The position numbers and the translations under genes were made by a program. Shown here piece after piece: positions 36,031 to 47,876 of a DNA stretch of 64,000 bases (its first letter is position 1; each line of letters starts with the position of its first letter). Below the pieces are notes generated by a model. That model did not search any database and had not been told where the DNA came from. It saw only the letters and a program-made list of their open reading frames with translations. The stretch is from Isoetes taiwanensis (Eukaryota > Streptophyta > Lycopodiopsida > Isoetales > Isoetaceae), in contig JAJEKV010000031.1 of NCBI GenBank assembly GCA_021234155.1, positions 10,687,857 to 10,751,856 of the forward strand. The letters run 5' to 3'.

Positions 36031-37326
36031 TAAGGTAACCAATAGTTTCTTGTATTTGAGTATGTGCCATGTGTATAGAAGTCAGACCCATGAAAACACA
36101 TCTGCTTCAAAAACTAGTGCATTTGTGGAAAAATGTGGCATCTAGAAGAATGATACTTTTTGAAGATGTAGCGGGCACTCTTGGGACGAAAGCGGTGGAT
36201 ATTTGGGAAGCTAAGCTGCTTGAGGGCAAAATAAGGCACATCTTAGATATGGCTAAGTAAAAAGGCGCCGCTACCATGTTGAGTCGACAAAATGCTCTCA
36301 TAGATGCAGATATGGTATGCAATTTTTTGGTATCGAGGTCATGGCCGTCGATTCGACTTGGAAGCATTTCCATATGTTGTTTTAGATGGAACAAAAACAT
36401 TCATAGATGAGGTACACAAATTTCTTGAATGTTGTTATGTATTTCAAATCGATTATTTTTGAACCAAACAATTGTTGTATCCATTTGCGGTTTCAAATGC
36501 ACACTTTCAAATGCCGCGGGGCGGCTAATCTCTTCATCGAGGTGAGTCCTAGAGTGATTTCATTTGCCTTGATCTAGCTTTTATTTAATACTTTCATCAA
36601 GTGGATTGAATTGCTTTAAATTTGACCACGGAGATGCTATAGTATCCATATTGTTAGCAAATCGCTATGCTCTGCCCGAGGGCATCGCATAATAGATGTT
36701 AGCAAATCGCTATGCTCTGCCAGGGCATGTTAGTAATAGATCAGGCCATGCGAGTAATAAATGCAATGTAATTGAGGGATTTGTAAATTAATAAGGTTTC
36801 ATGCATAAACATTTTCATGAATAGATGTTAAATGCTCTAGGTATTTAGATTTTGAGAGATTTTCATGAATACTATGCTAAAATTTTATTGGCTTTGGCAT
36901 CTTGTGCTAGATATTGAAATCTAATTATGACTTTGGTTTCTTGTGTTGCATTAGAATCCTGTAGGTACATATTTTATGAATGTGGTCATAAATATATTTT
37001 ATGCTTAAGCTACCTGTGAAACATTTAAGCTTCTCACCATGTGTTCTTATGCCATTCCTTAGTCAAGTTGCAACTAAATCAAAGTTTTTCTTTCAACTAT
37101 GTTTTAATCACTTAAGTTACTCCGGGTTGATTCTGGAGATCTTTCTTTGCTTGTATGATATTTGTAAATGTGTATAAGAGGTGCTTGTATCATAATCGTA
37201 AATGTGTTCAAGAGGTCCTAGGATACAAACCATGTGTGCCAGCGACTTGGTCTATAATAAGCAACCAAGACCCAATTTTTTAAAATAAATACAATTCATT
37301 ATATTCAAACCCTTCCCCGGTTTTGT

Positions 37327-37744
37327 TGAAGGCCGGAAGGAATAAAAATTTTAGGTATAACACAAACCATTACATTCCACACTTAAAAATAAAATTCCCC
37401 TTAAACCCCTTTGGTTTGGGTGCATATTCACCGCGGGGGTGGCGTAAGGGCGGCGAGCCCATAAAATCATATTATACATGTACAAAATCAACACCATATA
37501 GTACATGGCCTCAAATCTTATAGTATTTTTGATAATCTTGTTATATAGTATAGCAAATTTTTGTACTTGCATACCCACAAGCGAGGAACTTTATATGCGG
37601 TATAGATTAAGGAATAAGGGGTGAATATGCCTATCCAACAGCTCTCGTTGCCCGGAGTCACCCCCCGTGTGAATATGCACCCAAACCAAAGGGGGTTTAA
37701 GGGGGAATTTTATTTTTAAGTGTGGAATGTAATGGTTTGTGTTA
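37327..37744. repeat. Foldback module FB1
   Basis: Arms ACACAAACCATTACATTCCA (from about 37362) and TGGAATGTAATGGTTTGTGT (to about 37744) are inverted. Inner inverted phrases are GGTTTGGGTGCATATTCAC (about 37412-37430) and GTGAATATGCACCCAAACC (about 37669-37687). The asymmetric core (ACATGTACAAAATCAACACC to GATTAAGGAATAAGG) is shared with FB2-FB5. T1 of E2 follows immediately. Confidence 0.85.
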
Positions 37745-40341
37745 TGTAGCAAAAAATCTTGGGGGTTTCCTTTTGTATTTTTGTACTTGTTTCACTAAGG
37801 TTTTTATATGATTTGATGATGGTATTCCATGAGACGTACTAATTGGTACATCTAGAGTGCGCATACTATCAGCATAGTTTTAGTGGCCTTTTTTCAATGG
37901 TTACACCTTTATAATTTCGCTAACTATCCTAAATTGAACATGCAAGCATCGAACATGGTATTTTAGGGTTTGGATTGTCCATGATTTTGCTTCTATGTTT
38001 TCTTTGGTACTGGCGGCGGAGGGCGGAAGAGCAGGCCTCAGGTCGCCTGTAGGTTCTGGGCATGGGTCTTGACTGGTTTTGCAAGCTTGGTAGAGAAACT
38101 GGTTTTGGCCAGAGAATATCTAGCAAACTGTGTGTGTTTTCTGGGACAAGCTTATGGAAAAAGGAATGCCCATTTTCCCCTTCATGATTTAGGGCAAAGC
38201 AGAGATGGCTTATCTCCAACGTGTTAAATCCTGTCGCATGTCTACATAGCTGCAAAACGCTATTATTATTCAACATTCAAAAGCAGTTAAGCCCAGGATT
38301 TCGTCGATTCTTACAGTTCTTGCCATCTAGAGCACTGACCAGTTACTCCGGCGCTGTTTCTAGAGCTCTCTCTTTTTTGTCTTTTCTAAATTCTCTGTAT
38401 TTTTTTTTTACCCGTAGTCCGTACGTAAATTTTTAAATTTGGTACAGCTTTTTGGATTGAAGCGAGTTCAAGTTCCGCCAACGGGGATTAAGGCGATTAT
38501 TGCCTAGGGATCGATTGTCCGTTGCAAAATTGATTCTTTGCTTCAACTCGAGGAAAAGCGTCGCGGTGGCCTTTATTTTGCGAGAATGCTAGAGCAAGAC
38601 CCCATTCATCCGAGGTTTTCTTCCATTTCATCTCCAAGTTTCTATCTTTCTAGTTTCGCTTCATTCTTTATATTATGCCTAGAGTTTCTTACGCTAAGGT
38701 TGCGGCGCTAACTAAAAGTGTCTGCTAGAGCTACGGTATCTCCTACCCCAACCAGCGGTGTCTCCCAATGACTACGCATGCAATCGCTTTCTAGCTACTT
38801 TTATTGTTCCGGTTGTTCTCTGTGGACATTATTTTTCTTATACTAGTTTCGTTTGTTAAAATATGCCTCGGTTTGCAGATTATACTTCGCAAGGGAATTG
38901 CAAGTCCTCTTAAAGCTTTTCGATTACCTGCAGATTATTTTGCGAGAATCTAATTCTTTAACTAGGCGACTCCGTCATATTGGAAGGCCGAATCTAATAT
39001 CTTAAGCGGAGGACTCCGTGATATTGGAAGGCTACCTCCTTATTCTCGCTTAATTGCTTAATGTATATGCCATTATTCACAAACATCATGTCCCATCACA
39101 TCACGCTAGGTATGATTGTAATATGCATTCTCATAGTTTGTACTTTTTAAATTAAAGTTCACATTTTAAATTCATTTTTATACCGATCTCTGAGAGGCGC
39201 AAGGTAGCGGAATAGCGGATTTTCCACTTTCTTTCTTCTACTACTAGTTGAAACAATGTCCTTTGAATTTGCTTGAATTGCTTACCTTTTTGTAATATAT
39301 GGTAATGCAAAATGCTAGAAGACGCTTTTAAAGAAAATAAAGTTGTTTTGGTAGCAGAGATTTCATGAAATGCGAGGGTAATGCATTTGAGATAAAGGCT
39401 TCACAAGCCCAAAGCATTACAACCTCTCTAATGCCCCAGATGAAAGGTGAATCTATTTAACTATTTATGTAATGACTAACCTTCACATCTTTGAATACAT
39501 GATACTTGTCATGTTGAAATAGGATATTTGATGAAATGGGATATTCGAAATTCATTGGGCAGTTGCCACCAAGTTCAATGTTTTTATGTATCATATACAT
39601 TTGCTATATGTTCTTTGTTCTCAATATTTAATGGTGCAAATGCCTACGAGATTGTGGTGCTCAAATAAGATATTTATATCCATGCATTTTCTACATATCT
39701 TTTTGTTCTTTGTTCTTACTATTTAATGGTCGATTCTCGCGCATAGCAAATCACCATATTCTTACTGATTGTTTATTTTTTTGGCACTTATGTACTTATA
39801 TAAACAACTTCTATAGTGTATATTTCTTGGCACTTACATAAACAAGCTAAGCGGCCCATAAAGTTTGTCTATGTTTTGCTTTAGTTAGGGGCCGAAGGGC
39901 CAATTTTTAATATAACAATCAACACACAACTACTATTAACATTACTAACACAAAACCATTGCATTTAACGCATTTAAATTAAAATCCCCTTAAACCCCCT
40001 TTGGTTTGGGTGCATATTCACAAGGGGGTTACATAGAGCGGAGAGCCCCAAAAATATATTTACAATACATGTACAAAATTAACACCATTAAGTACATTCT
40101 CTCAAACCTTATAGTATTTTGTAAACCTTAGTATACGGTATACAAAAAACTTGTACATGCATACCCCACAAATGAGGATCGCTATATACGGTCCAGATTT
40201 TTGGAATAAAGGGGTTATATGCCCATCCGACAACTCTTGTTGCCGGGTAACCCCCATGTGAATATGCACCCAAACCAAAGGGGATTTTAATTTAAATGGG
40301 TTAAATGCAATGGTTTGTGTTAGTAATGTTAATAGTAGTTG
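37745..40341 (+). mobile_element. Composite element E2 (divergent T1, cargo, FB2)
   Basis: T1 begins TGTAGCAAAAAATCTTGGGGG at 37745, aligned with the other copies through GTACTAATTGGTACATCTAG. The interior (37870-39887) is AT-rich, with a gene-leader-like start (TTTTAGGGTTTGGATTG; an ATG at 38061) and no identifiable protein. The right end is TTAGGGGCCGAAGGGCC (39885-39901), then FB2 to 40341, where it meets CTAGATATTCTTGC, a fragment of the E3/E5 interior. Confidence 0.6.
39888..40341. repeat. Foldback module FB2
   Basis: Opens GGGGCCGAAGGGCC. The left arm has ACAACTACTATTAACATTAC and CCCCTTTGGTTTGGGTGCAT; the right arm is the inverted copy ending GTTAATAGTAGTTGT. The distal hairpin is missing, so it is truncated on the right. 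Confidence 0.85.
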
Positions 40342-41070
40342 TGCTAGATATTCTTGCTTTCGTACTCCTATTTAGCATTTGTTTATTCATCCTGAGTTTT
40401 TTATTCATTCGTATGATCCTATGATGACTTTTACATTTTTTTCTCCCTTTTGTTAGGGCCCGAAGGTTCAAAAAAATTTTCATATAACAATCAACATATC
40501 AACATTAATTAACACAAACCATTACATTTAACAATTTTAAATTAAAACCCCCTTGAAACCCCCTTTGGTTTGGGTGCATATTCACACGGGGGATGACTCC
40601 AGGCATCGAGAGCTGTTGGATGAGCATAAATGCCCTTTATTCCTCGATCTAGACCGTACGTAGAGATCCTCGTTTGTGGGGTATGCCTGTACAAATTTTG
40701 GTATACTGTATAACACAATTTGCAAAATACTATAAGATTTGAGGCAATGTACTATATAGTGTTGATTTTGTACATGTATAACATGATTTTACGAGTGCTC
40801 TCATTTGCCCCCTCGTCACCCCCAGGTGTGAATATGCACCCAAACCAAAGGGGTTTCAAGGGGTTTTAATTTAAAATTGTTAAATGTAATGGTTTGTGTT
40901 AATTAATGTTGATATGTTGATTGTTATATGAAAAATTTTTGGGCCCTTCGGGCCCTAACAAAGGGAGAAAAAATGTAAAAAGTCATCATAGGATCCGAAT
41001 GAATAAAAAACTCAGGATGAATAAACAAATGCTAAATAGGAGTACGAAAGCAAGAATATCTAGCATAGGA
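40342..41070. repeat. Palindrome centred on FB3
   Basis: Sequence 40342-40455 (CTAGATATTCTTGCTTTCGT and so on) is the inverted copy of 40956-41070. Between them is FB3 (40456-40955), itself palindromic with intact GGGCCCGAAGG and CCTTCGGGCCC ends. So two interiors face each other across one foldback module. Confidence 0.9.
40456..40955. repeat. Foldback module FB3 (complete, 500 bp)
   Basis: The ends GGGCCCGAAGG and CCTTCGGGCCC are flanked by TTA on the left and TAA on the right. Arms of roughly 180 bp (TATAACAATCAACATATCAA..., CCCCTTTGGTTTGGGTGCAT) surround an asymmetric core of about 140 bp containing CTCGATCTAGACCGTACGTA and TATACTGTATAACACAATTT. This is the reference copy of the module. 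Confidence 0.9.
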
Positions 41071-43005
41071 TATTATGAGTAAGTTGCACGTGAAATATTG
41101 GAACTAATAGAAGGTAAAAATAAAAGTATCTAAGAAACTGCAAGATTACTGATAAAAGAATCGCATAATTAGAGTATATGCTTATCAACTTAACATGATG
41201 CCAAAGAAGAGGAGAAAGATTTGTTCTTTGCAAGACTTTAGAAAGAGTGGTGTATTCTTAGCATTCGCATCCACAACTTCCATAGAAACATGCACAACTT
41301 CTTCTAAAGAGCCATATTTGATAGACATATGAATTAAAAGAGTCATTACAAAAAATCATCTTCAACCCACAATATACAAGTTTAGAGTGTATCTCCCACC
41401 TTTGTTTTTTCAATTGGCACACACATATTAGCATAATAGCGGGGAACAAAAAGGCAAAACATTTTAAACAGAATAAGATGTATATGTAGTATATGTAGGA
41501 CCAATTTCGAGATCTCGTGCCGAATAGCATTTGTCTGTTTAAATATGTTTAAATATCTCGAACTTCTTTGCACGCTTTAGGTCTTTGTGTATGATAGTGG
41601 TGCAAGAGAGTTAGCAGTATGTTCATTACCAGCAATAGGATGTTTTCCATCACAGATTACGCTATATGGTAAAGGAAACTTGGCATGCGTGAGTACATTG
41701 AACAAAGATGCCCAAAATTAAGCGCAAGATTAAAACGCAAAAGAGAAGACATGAAATGGCGAGCGTATCACGGAATGAAACCGGCCATTTTAGACTTATA
41801 CTGACACAACTTTGGATGCTTCACAAAATCCTTCCAAATACGGTGTGAGTAGCTCATACCCGGTATGGTCGAAGATTTAGATTAGGGCTGAAGCTTTCTT
41901 TGCTTGTTCTTTGCGAGTTTTTCAATGGGACCAACCTGGTTTATTCTGATGAGAGGAAGATATGAAGTCGCCATCTATTGTAACGTTTTGACACCCGCTT
42001 GCCCCATAGCGAAACTTATGTGTATTGGGAAGAGAATTTGCATAGCCGACCTTCCAAATACACGGTGGAGTAGCTCATACACCCGGTATGGTCAGAAGAT
42101 TTAGATTAGGGCTGAAGCTTTGCCGCTTGTTCTTTGCAGGTTTCTCAGTAGGACCAACTGGCTGTTGCGAATTAGGAAGATATGAAGTTTATTTTCCTGA
42201 AGATGAGCAATCCTACTCCTAAAGAAATTACCTTCACATTCAAAAAGAAATTAGTCTAAGATTGTCTGTACATTTTTAAAACACACAAAAAAAAAATTCA
42301 AATGTTGTTGTGTATATGGCCTTGCCTTTTGGCTTATGGCCTCTTGCACAAGCATGCTATCAGAAGATAAAGTAATGCAAATGCATGTACTGCTTCCATT
42401 TTGAAAGCTGGAAAGCTGAACATGAGCTTCACTTGGTTTTCTACCTCAAATTCTGTATGATGCATGTGCTATGATTCTGTAGATGCAGATTATAACGATG
42501 TTTCCTTTGTCGTTTTACCTGTATCAGACCCATCGATGCCATAAGAGATGGAGATGGAGCCTTGTCGTCGACTCTCATGCCCGTGACCGCCGACATAGTT
42601 CTAACACCCGCCGGACATGCGCTTTCGATGCCTGCCCTACCTCTGCATCATGCCAAATCCGGATGCCCTTTCAGTTCGAGGCAAACGCAACATGGTTTCA
42701 GGCGCTTTCGATGCCTGCCCTACCTCTGCATCATCCCAAATCCGGATCGCTTCAAAAACGTTTCTTTTGAAAACCACAAACCTAATATTATCCTAATATT
42801 TGAAACCTAAGCTTAAAAAACATGCAAACAATAAAAGCCCACAACCACACGATTTTCCCTCTTCTTTAAAATCAATGGCTAACAAATGGGTGCACTCTAG
42901 AAATACCATTTAGTACGTCCACGTGAATACGCCCATGAAATCATATGAAAACCATGCCAAAAAGCGTATAAAATCACAAAAAAAACCCCCTGTTATAATG
43001 CTACA
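40643..43005 (-). mobile_element. Composite element E3 (inverted copy of E5)
   Basis: In minus orientation T1 starts TGTAGCATTATAACAGGGGG at 43005, and the distal boundary is at the FB3 core (GATCGAG, 40643). TATTC stands on both sides (40638-40642, 43006-43010). The interior 40956-42890 is nearly the same as E5 in inverted orientation. It contains a GC-rich leader with about 66-bp repeats (GCATCATGCCAAATCCGGAT, 42640-42760), a candidate first exon (see 42480-42595) and a ~215-bp tandem duplication (about 41830-42190, GATTTAGATTAGGGCTGAAG in both). Confidence 0.7.
42480..42597 (-). pseudogene. Candidate captured first exon in E3 (and in E5)
   Basis: Minus strand: an ATG at about 42597 opens a short frame (MSAVTGMRVDDKAPSPSLMA, then SMGLIQ) running into CAG/GTAAAACG, a good 5' splice site at about 42519, preceded by a GC-rich leader-like stretch. 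The E5 counterpart (about 49953-50035, plus) is broken by indels. I do not recognise the protein; the exon interpretation rests on the splice site and composition. Confidence 0.35.
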
Positions 43006-44252
43006 TATTCAACCAATGCAAGCAGCACCTATCATGCCACAAGTGCCAATGATGCTACAAGCTCCAATTGCCCAACAAGCTCCAATGAGTTCTACACAAA
43101 TGGTGCAGCCAAAACAAGAATGGTATCCAAGTAAGACTCATTTGTATTGCAAATTATGTGATAAATTCAAGCATTATGAGAGTACTTGTTGGAAAATTCA
43201 TGGGAAACCGGAATGGGCAACCAACAAGTATCCACAAAGGCAGCAAGCGTTTGAATCAGTACCTCTTCCTAATAATGAGGTTCGCATTCAAGATGCAAAG
43301 TACATTGATAATCCTCAAATTAAGGCTCTTATTGAGGAGCTTAAGAAGCAAGAGACTTGTGGATTTGTTGAGGTAGACAGTGACCCATTTCAGCAAGAAG
43401 AAGAGATTGGAGAAGTAAATGCGGTTACAAGATCACAAAAGGTGGTGCAAGAACCAAGAGTAGTGCCAATTGCGGCGAAGACTAAGACCTCTTTTCCCAA
43501 CGCTTTGAAGGGACAAGCTTTGAAGGTATCAGCACCTAAGAAGGTGCAATTCAATGTGTTGCCCACAGAACAGTTTCAGTCTATAGAAGGAAATCATCCG
43601 ATAGTAATGCCTATTATGGTGGATGAGCAAATTCAGAATGAAGATGATGTGATCAGCTAAGTTTTAGCTACTAAAATCACACTTAATGTTGAGCAATTGA
43701 TGCATTATTATCCTAATTTGTTGCAAGAGTTAGGAGGAAGAAGAAAATCAGAAATTTCAGTCCCACAATTCTATCAAATGATTCAAATAAGAGTATAATA
43801 GAGCCACCAGCCCGACAGTCCAAGGATCCAGGGCTATTTCTTTGCGATGTAAGTATCAATGGATATTTAGTCAAAGGAGCAAATACAGGCGTGAGTGAAT
43901 ATAGATCATCCTCTGAAATCAAGCATGGATGCGACAAATAGAAATCAGGTAAATCTAATCACAACTCACATGGTTGAAGAGTATGAGCATGTTCTTTTAT
44001 GTGAAAATGATAAGTTTGAGCATTGTCATGAGAAAGAAAGTGATAGATGCTTGAGCAGCCCTGAGTTTGAGACTTTTCACACGTATGAAACATTTTTTGG
44101 ATGATGATGAACCATTACTATGTGAGCTAGAGGTAGAAAGCATTAATACTTTAGCATTTGGGCACTGTAAGGGTATGTTACATACTCTTGAAATTAGTGA
44201 CAGTCATGACAGCAGTCCTCTTTATGAAACTTTCAGATTTAAGACATGTATA
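43006..44252 (+). pseudogene. LTR-retrotransposon gag-protease fragment, left copy
   Basis: The plus reading gives a Gln/Pro/Met-rich linker, a CCHC knuckle CKLCDKFKHYESTC (43148-43189), a linker ending with a stop at 43660, then, across frames, a protease-like phrase DPGLFLCDVSINGYLVKG (about 43828-43881) and a Glu/His/Cys-rich stretch (VEEYEHVLLCENDKFEHC, about 43974-44030). The copy ends at 44252, where T1 of E4 begins. The right copy (minus strand, 48291-49542) is the same sequence inverted and continues further. Both are broken. Confidence 0.8.
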
Positions 44253-45874
44253 TGTAGCATTATAACAGGGGGTTTCTTTTGTAATTTTATACGCTTTTTG
44301 GCATGGTTTTCATATGATTTTAGTGCTGTATTCATTGGCCCATACTAAAAAGTATTTCTAGAGTGTGCTTTTTTCGGAGCGTTGATCTGGATTAGCTTCA
44401 AAAATCTAACGGTTGTTATTGTGACCATTGCATTCATATGGATCAAACCCTAAAAATTTTGTTCTCTGCACTATTGTCTTCTCGATTGGTGTCGCTGGCG
44501 GAGTGAATATTTGGTGGTGGTGGTGTGGATTAGTGGTGTTCTTCATACTAGATATAGTACTAGGTTTTGTTATTGCTAGAGAGATTAGATCAAACGTTAT
44601 TTGGTTCATTCCTCATCCTTTTAAGCATCAAATCCTGTTATAATTTCTGTTTTCCAGTTTAATGCTAGATATCGTTGTCGAATCGATCGTTTTGGGCCGC
44701 CTTAGAATTAATATGTAGCATTTTTCCTCACATCGGCACAAAGATCACACGATTTTGTGCTTCAAACCAAAAAACCAAGATCGGAACCCTAGAAGAGGGC
44801 AAGCGATGGGGCCCCTGTTCTTGCCGGAATTGGTAGATCAAGCTTCTGCCGATTCTGTTCGCCGGACTTCCGAGATTCGCCCTTTGCAGTGGCGACCTTG
44901 CAGATCGTATTAAGGGCCTCGGATTTGACGGTGAAACTACAACTTGAATTTGCATGTACGGCGCACCGGTGAGTATGCCTTTTGCTCCATACCGTGTTCA
45001 ATTCGCATCGTGGCTTGCAAATCATCCTGTTTGCCTCCAAAACTGCATCTTTTGGTGAAGATTGCACCATTCTGTGGGCAAAAGAGTCCCTGTTGGTTTT
45101 ATGCCTCTAGGAAACCAAATATACAGAGTGCAGAAGATTTAGTTTGTAGCTTGGATGCCTTGAAGCCATTTATGAGCACAGGCAGCATGGCTTGGATTTG
45201 AGCATGAGTAGCATGGATTGAGAGGCTCGTGTTGGCCATATGTGGTATGGTGGAGCACTAAAATCAACAGTTCCCATATTTATCTTTTATATGTAGCATC
45301 ATCACAATTGTTATTTTAATCCAGAAGCTTGTGTAACCCTCATGTTCTGTACATGTACATGTTTGCTATGATTTCTCCCTCGTGTTGGCCACACTTTTGG
45401 CATATATTAAATTTTATTTCCCCATAGTTCACACACGCCATCTCCACACACTAGTGCATCTGCCGGTTGGGCATGCCAAGGACATGATAATAATCTGGGT
45501 TGCAGCATCGAAACTAGAAAGCCCTAAATGAGAAAAGAAGTCCCCATACGGCCATCGGGGTTGCAGTAAATCTAGCTGGAAGTTTGCAGATGAAGTCCCC
45601 ATCTGAAGCTCAAATTGCAAGCAAGGAAAAAAGAAGAGGCTAAAAGAGCCGAAGTTGCAGAAAAAAGAGCAGATGGATATTTTAAAATACTGTTCAATCG
45701 CGTCATGTTAGGTCAGTAAAACATATCGAATTTCCTCTATCAAATTTTCTATCTATTTAACGATCTGTACCCTTTACTGTTGTATTGTTGTATTTCACAG
45801 AATTACCACAATAATGATACCTTCTTTGGCCCCTATCTGCAAAATGCTTATAGATGCAGATATGTTATGCAATT

Positions 45875-46100
45875 TTTGGTCATGGCTGTCTCATTCCTGG
45901 CCTGGAAGCATTTGCAGATGCTGTTTTAAATGGGATATGACTTGATCTGCACAATTTTTATACAGAGTGCATCTTCATTATGACATCATGGCCATCTCAT
46001 TCCTGGTTTGGAGGCATTTCTAGATGCTATTTTAATTGGGATAAGACTTGATCTGCACAATTTTTATACAGACTACATCTTCATTACCACAATCTTCTTT
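45875..46100. repeat. 119-bp tandem duplication inside E4
   Basis: Two units near 45885 and 46000 contain CATTCCTGG...TTGGAGGCATTT and ATAAGACTTGATCTGCACAATTTTTATACAGA. The first unit is part of the segment related to E1 at 36330-36400. Confidence 0.8.
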
Positions 46101-46114
46101 GATTTGTTTGACAA

Positions 46115-46240
46115 AATAATGCTCCTTCTTTAAGTTGTTTGAAGAATAATGCTCCTTTAAGTTGTTTGAAGAATAATGAAGAATAATGCTCCTTTTTTAA
46201 GTTGTTTGAAGAATAATGCTCCTTCTTAAGTTGTTTGAAT
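46115..46240. repeat. 30-bp tandem repeat (AAGTTGTTTGAAGAATAATGCTCCTT)
   Basis: About four variant units head to tail between 46119 and 46240. Confidence 0.9.
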
Positions 46241-46577
46241 TCTGCAGTACATTGAGAGCAAGGGGAGGTCGCATATAATCTAGAAATCTTGTTTTGTGTA
46301 TAAATTCCATAGAAGTGTGATACAGTTAGTGGCATGCTGAAGCCTCATTTCAGGTTTAGAATAAAACGTGCTTTTTCGATTCAAGATTATATCTTCAAAC
46401 TATATGACATTATTGTATTTGAGGCTATGATACATCATCCATCATTAGAGTATTAGGTAATGTCTCTACACCCCTAGCACTATCCTTTAAGGCCCCGAAG
46501 GGGCCGAAAATTTTTTTAGTTAACATAAACCATTAACACACAACTACCATTAACATTATTAACACAAACCATTGCAT

Positions 46578-47876
46578 AAAGTCCTTGATAGAGTCTCCTT
46601 GCAGATAGAGTCTCCTTGAATTACCCTCCTCAAATCCAAATGACTGGTACAAAACAAATTGCTCCAAAACACAAAGGTGATTTAAAACAGCCTCAGAATC
46701 GTGGCAAACTTTTGAAAAGCTGATATCTTGAGTTCCAGACCTCTGTTTGACTTCCACCATAGCTCGTTGGATTCGTATCGCCGAAACACATCTTTTGATG
46801 TAGGATAGATTGTGTATTATGGAACTGTCACCATCTGTTTTTACCAGGGTAAATTGTAAGGGTCCTAAATATTTTTCTATTCAAATTAAGGTCGGCTAAA
46901 CCTATTCAAAATAAAAGTTCATAAACTTTTATTAGGCGAAATTGGATAAAATAAAACCCTTTAGTTATTTTCCCACTTGGCTAAAATGTACAATTTATAT
47001 GATATGAAATTCTTATATTGGCAAATGTTTCTTGGTTGGTGGCTAAAGTGCAACTATTTATATTCAAATTCTGAGCACTCCTTACCACATGAATAACAAT
47101 TGATTCAATAAGCTTCTATTACAAAACAATAACAAAGATTCAAAGTACAATTTATAAGGAGCAAATAATACCATTTGAGGGAACACACGTATTTATGTCG
47201 GGGTCAAATGCATCTAAATGTCTAACTTTGCAAGAATAGAACACTATTACTTAGAGCTTAAAATGCTCACTACGTAACATTCTTCATAATCTTTAACCTA
47301 AACGACTTATAGATTCAAATTCAATATCCATCAAAGCATGATTGATATAACTAATGACGATTCCTAAACTAAAGAGGTTCCTGAATGGATTCAATATGGC
47401 TATTTGAAAAGATCAAGATGTATCTAATCAGCTTCAAAGAAGGCGATTTAGTATGCCATGATGTAGCCAATCCTGGCTAAACTCTAGGTGTCCAAATTTT
47501 TTTCCCTTTTGGAATGGCTAAATTATATTTTTCTTTAAAAAATGATCTTTATTAACTTTAGCCACAAAATTTTACTGAAGGTCTAAAAAATAGCCATTTG
47601 GCGAATTTTAGCCACTCTTTAATACCTTGGTTTTTACAGAAAAACGACCTGCTATAACCCAAAAAGTCTCCACAAATTCTCTGTAATTGGAGCTCTGCCA
47701 AATCTGAATCCCTTAGAACATCATTTTTCTTTCAAAATAAGGCCTGAAATCCTTTCCATGCCTGGATTTGGAGAACAATTCTCCTTTTAGAGTCATCAAC
47801 CAACTCCAACCCTATGAAGCAAACATCTTCCAAATAGGAGAATGCAGATAACATGTAACAATAACAAAAAGTGTGG
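46578..47876. other. Spacer of the large inverted repeat, no supported gene
   Basis: A minus ORF at 46533-46760 starts MVEVKQRSGTQDISFSKVCH and has no known motif. The remainder is AT-rich with short repeated TTAGCC/GGCTAAA phrases near 47500-47620. Confidence 0.4.

Larger units (their letters stand above)
34746..37744 (+). mobile_element. Composite element E1 (T1 terminus, cargo, foldback module FB1)
   Basis: The left terminus T1 starts TTTAGCATTATAACAGGGGG at 34746 and stays similar to the other copies for about 115 bp, to a GTGCAC near 34870. The flank is GAATA. The interior (34870-37320) is gene-like but unidentified: on the minus strand 35964-35700 reads a Lys/Glu-rich helix (EEEKLAIQEKIRLEKEKPEVLEQAKFA), and a segment at 36289-36400 is similar to 45848-45945 in E4. 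The right module FB1 (37327-37744) has a degenerate GGCCGGAAGG start, then CCCTTTGGTTTGGGTGCATATTCACCG, a core, and the inverted arm. Confidence 0.65.
40638..44252 (+). repeat. Left arm of a 3.6-kb inverted duplication
   Basis: E3 plus gag fragment, 3615 bp. It matches 48291-51908 in inverted orientation throughout, checked by eye at 41070-41290, 41870-42120, 42480-42800, 43010-43400 and 44060-44250. Differences are scattered substitutions and small indels, several percent by eye. The outer limit falls in the FB3 core, the inner limit exactly at T1 of E4. Confidence 0.92.
44253..46577 (+). mobile_element. Composite element E4 (T1, cargo, FB6 stub)
   Basis: T1 starts TGTAGCATTATAACAGGGGG at 44253, preceded by GTATA. 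The interior includes leader-like text (GATCAAACCCTAAAAATTTTG, then an ATG-rich stretch at 44805 with PELVDQASADSVRRTSEIRP), a Lys/Glu-rich stretch at 45600-45710 and the segment shared with E1. The right end is GGCCCCGAAGGGGCC (46491-46505) and about 70 bp of the foldback arm (to about 46577), cut off there. Confidence 0.65.

Noticed and set aside
34746-37744. Calling E1-E6 Helitrons outright
   Set aside because: No consistent TC start or CTRR end, and E5 appears to have a 5-bp duplication, whereas Helitrons make none.
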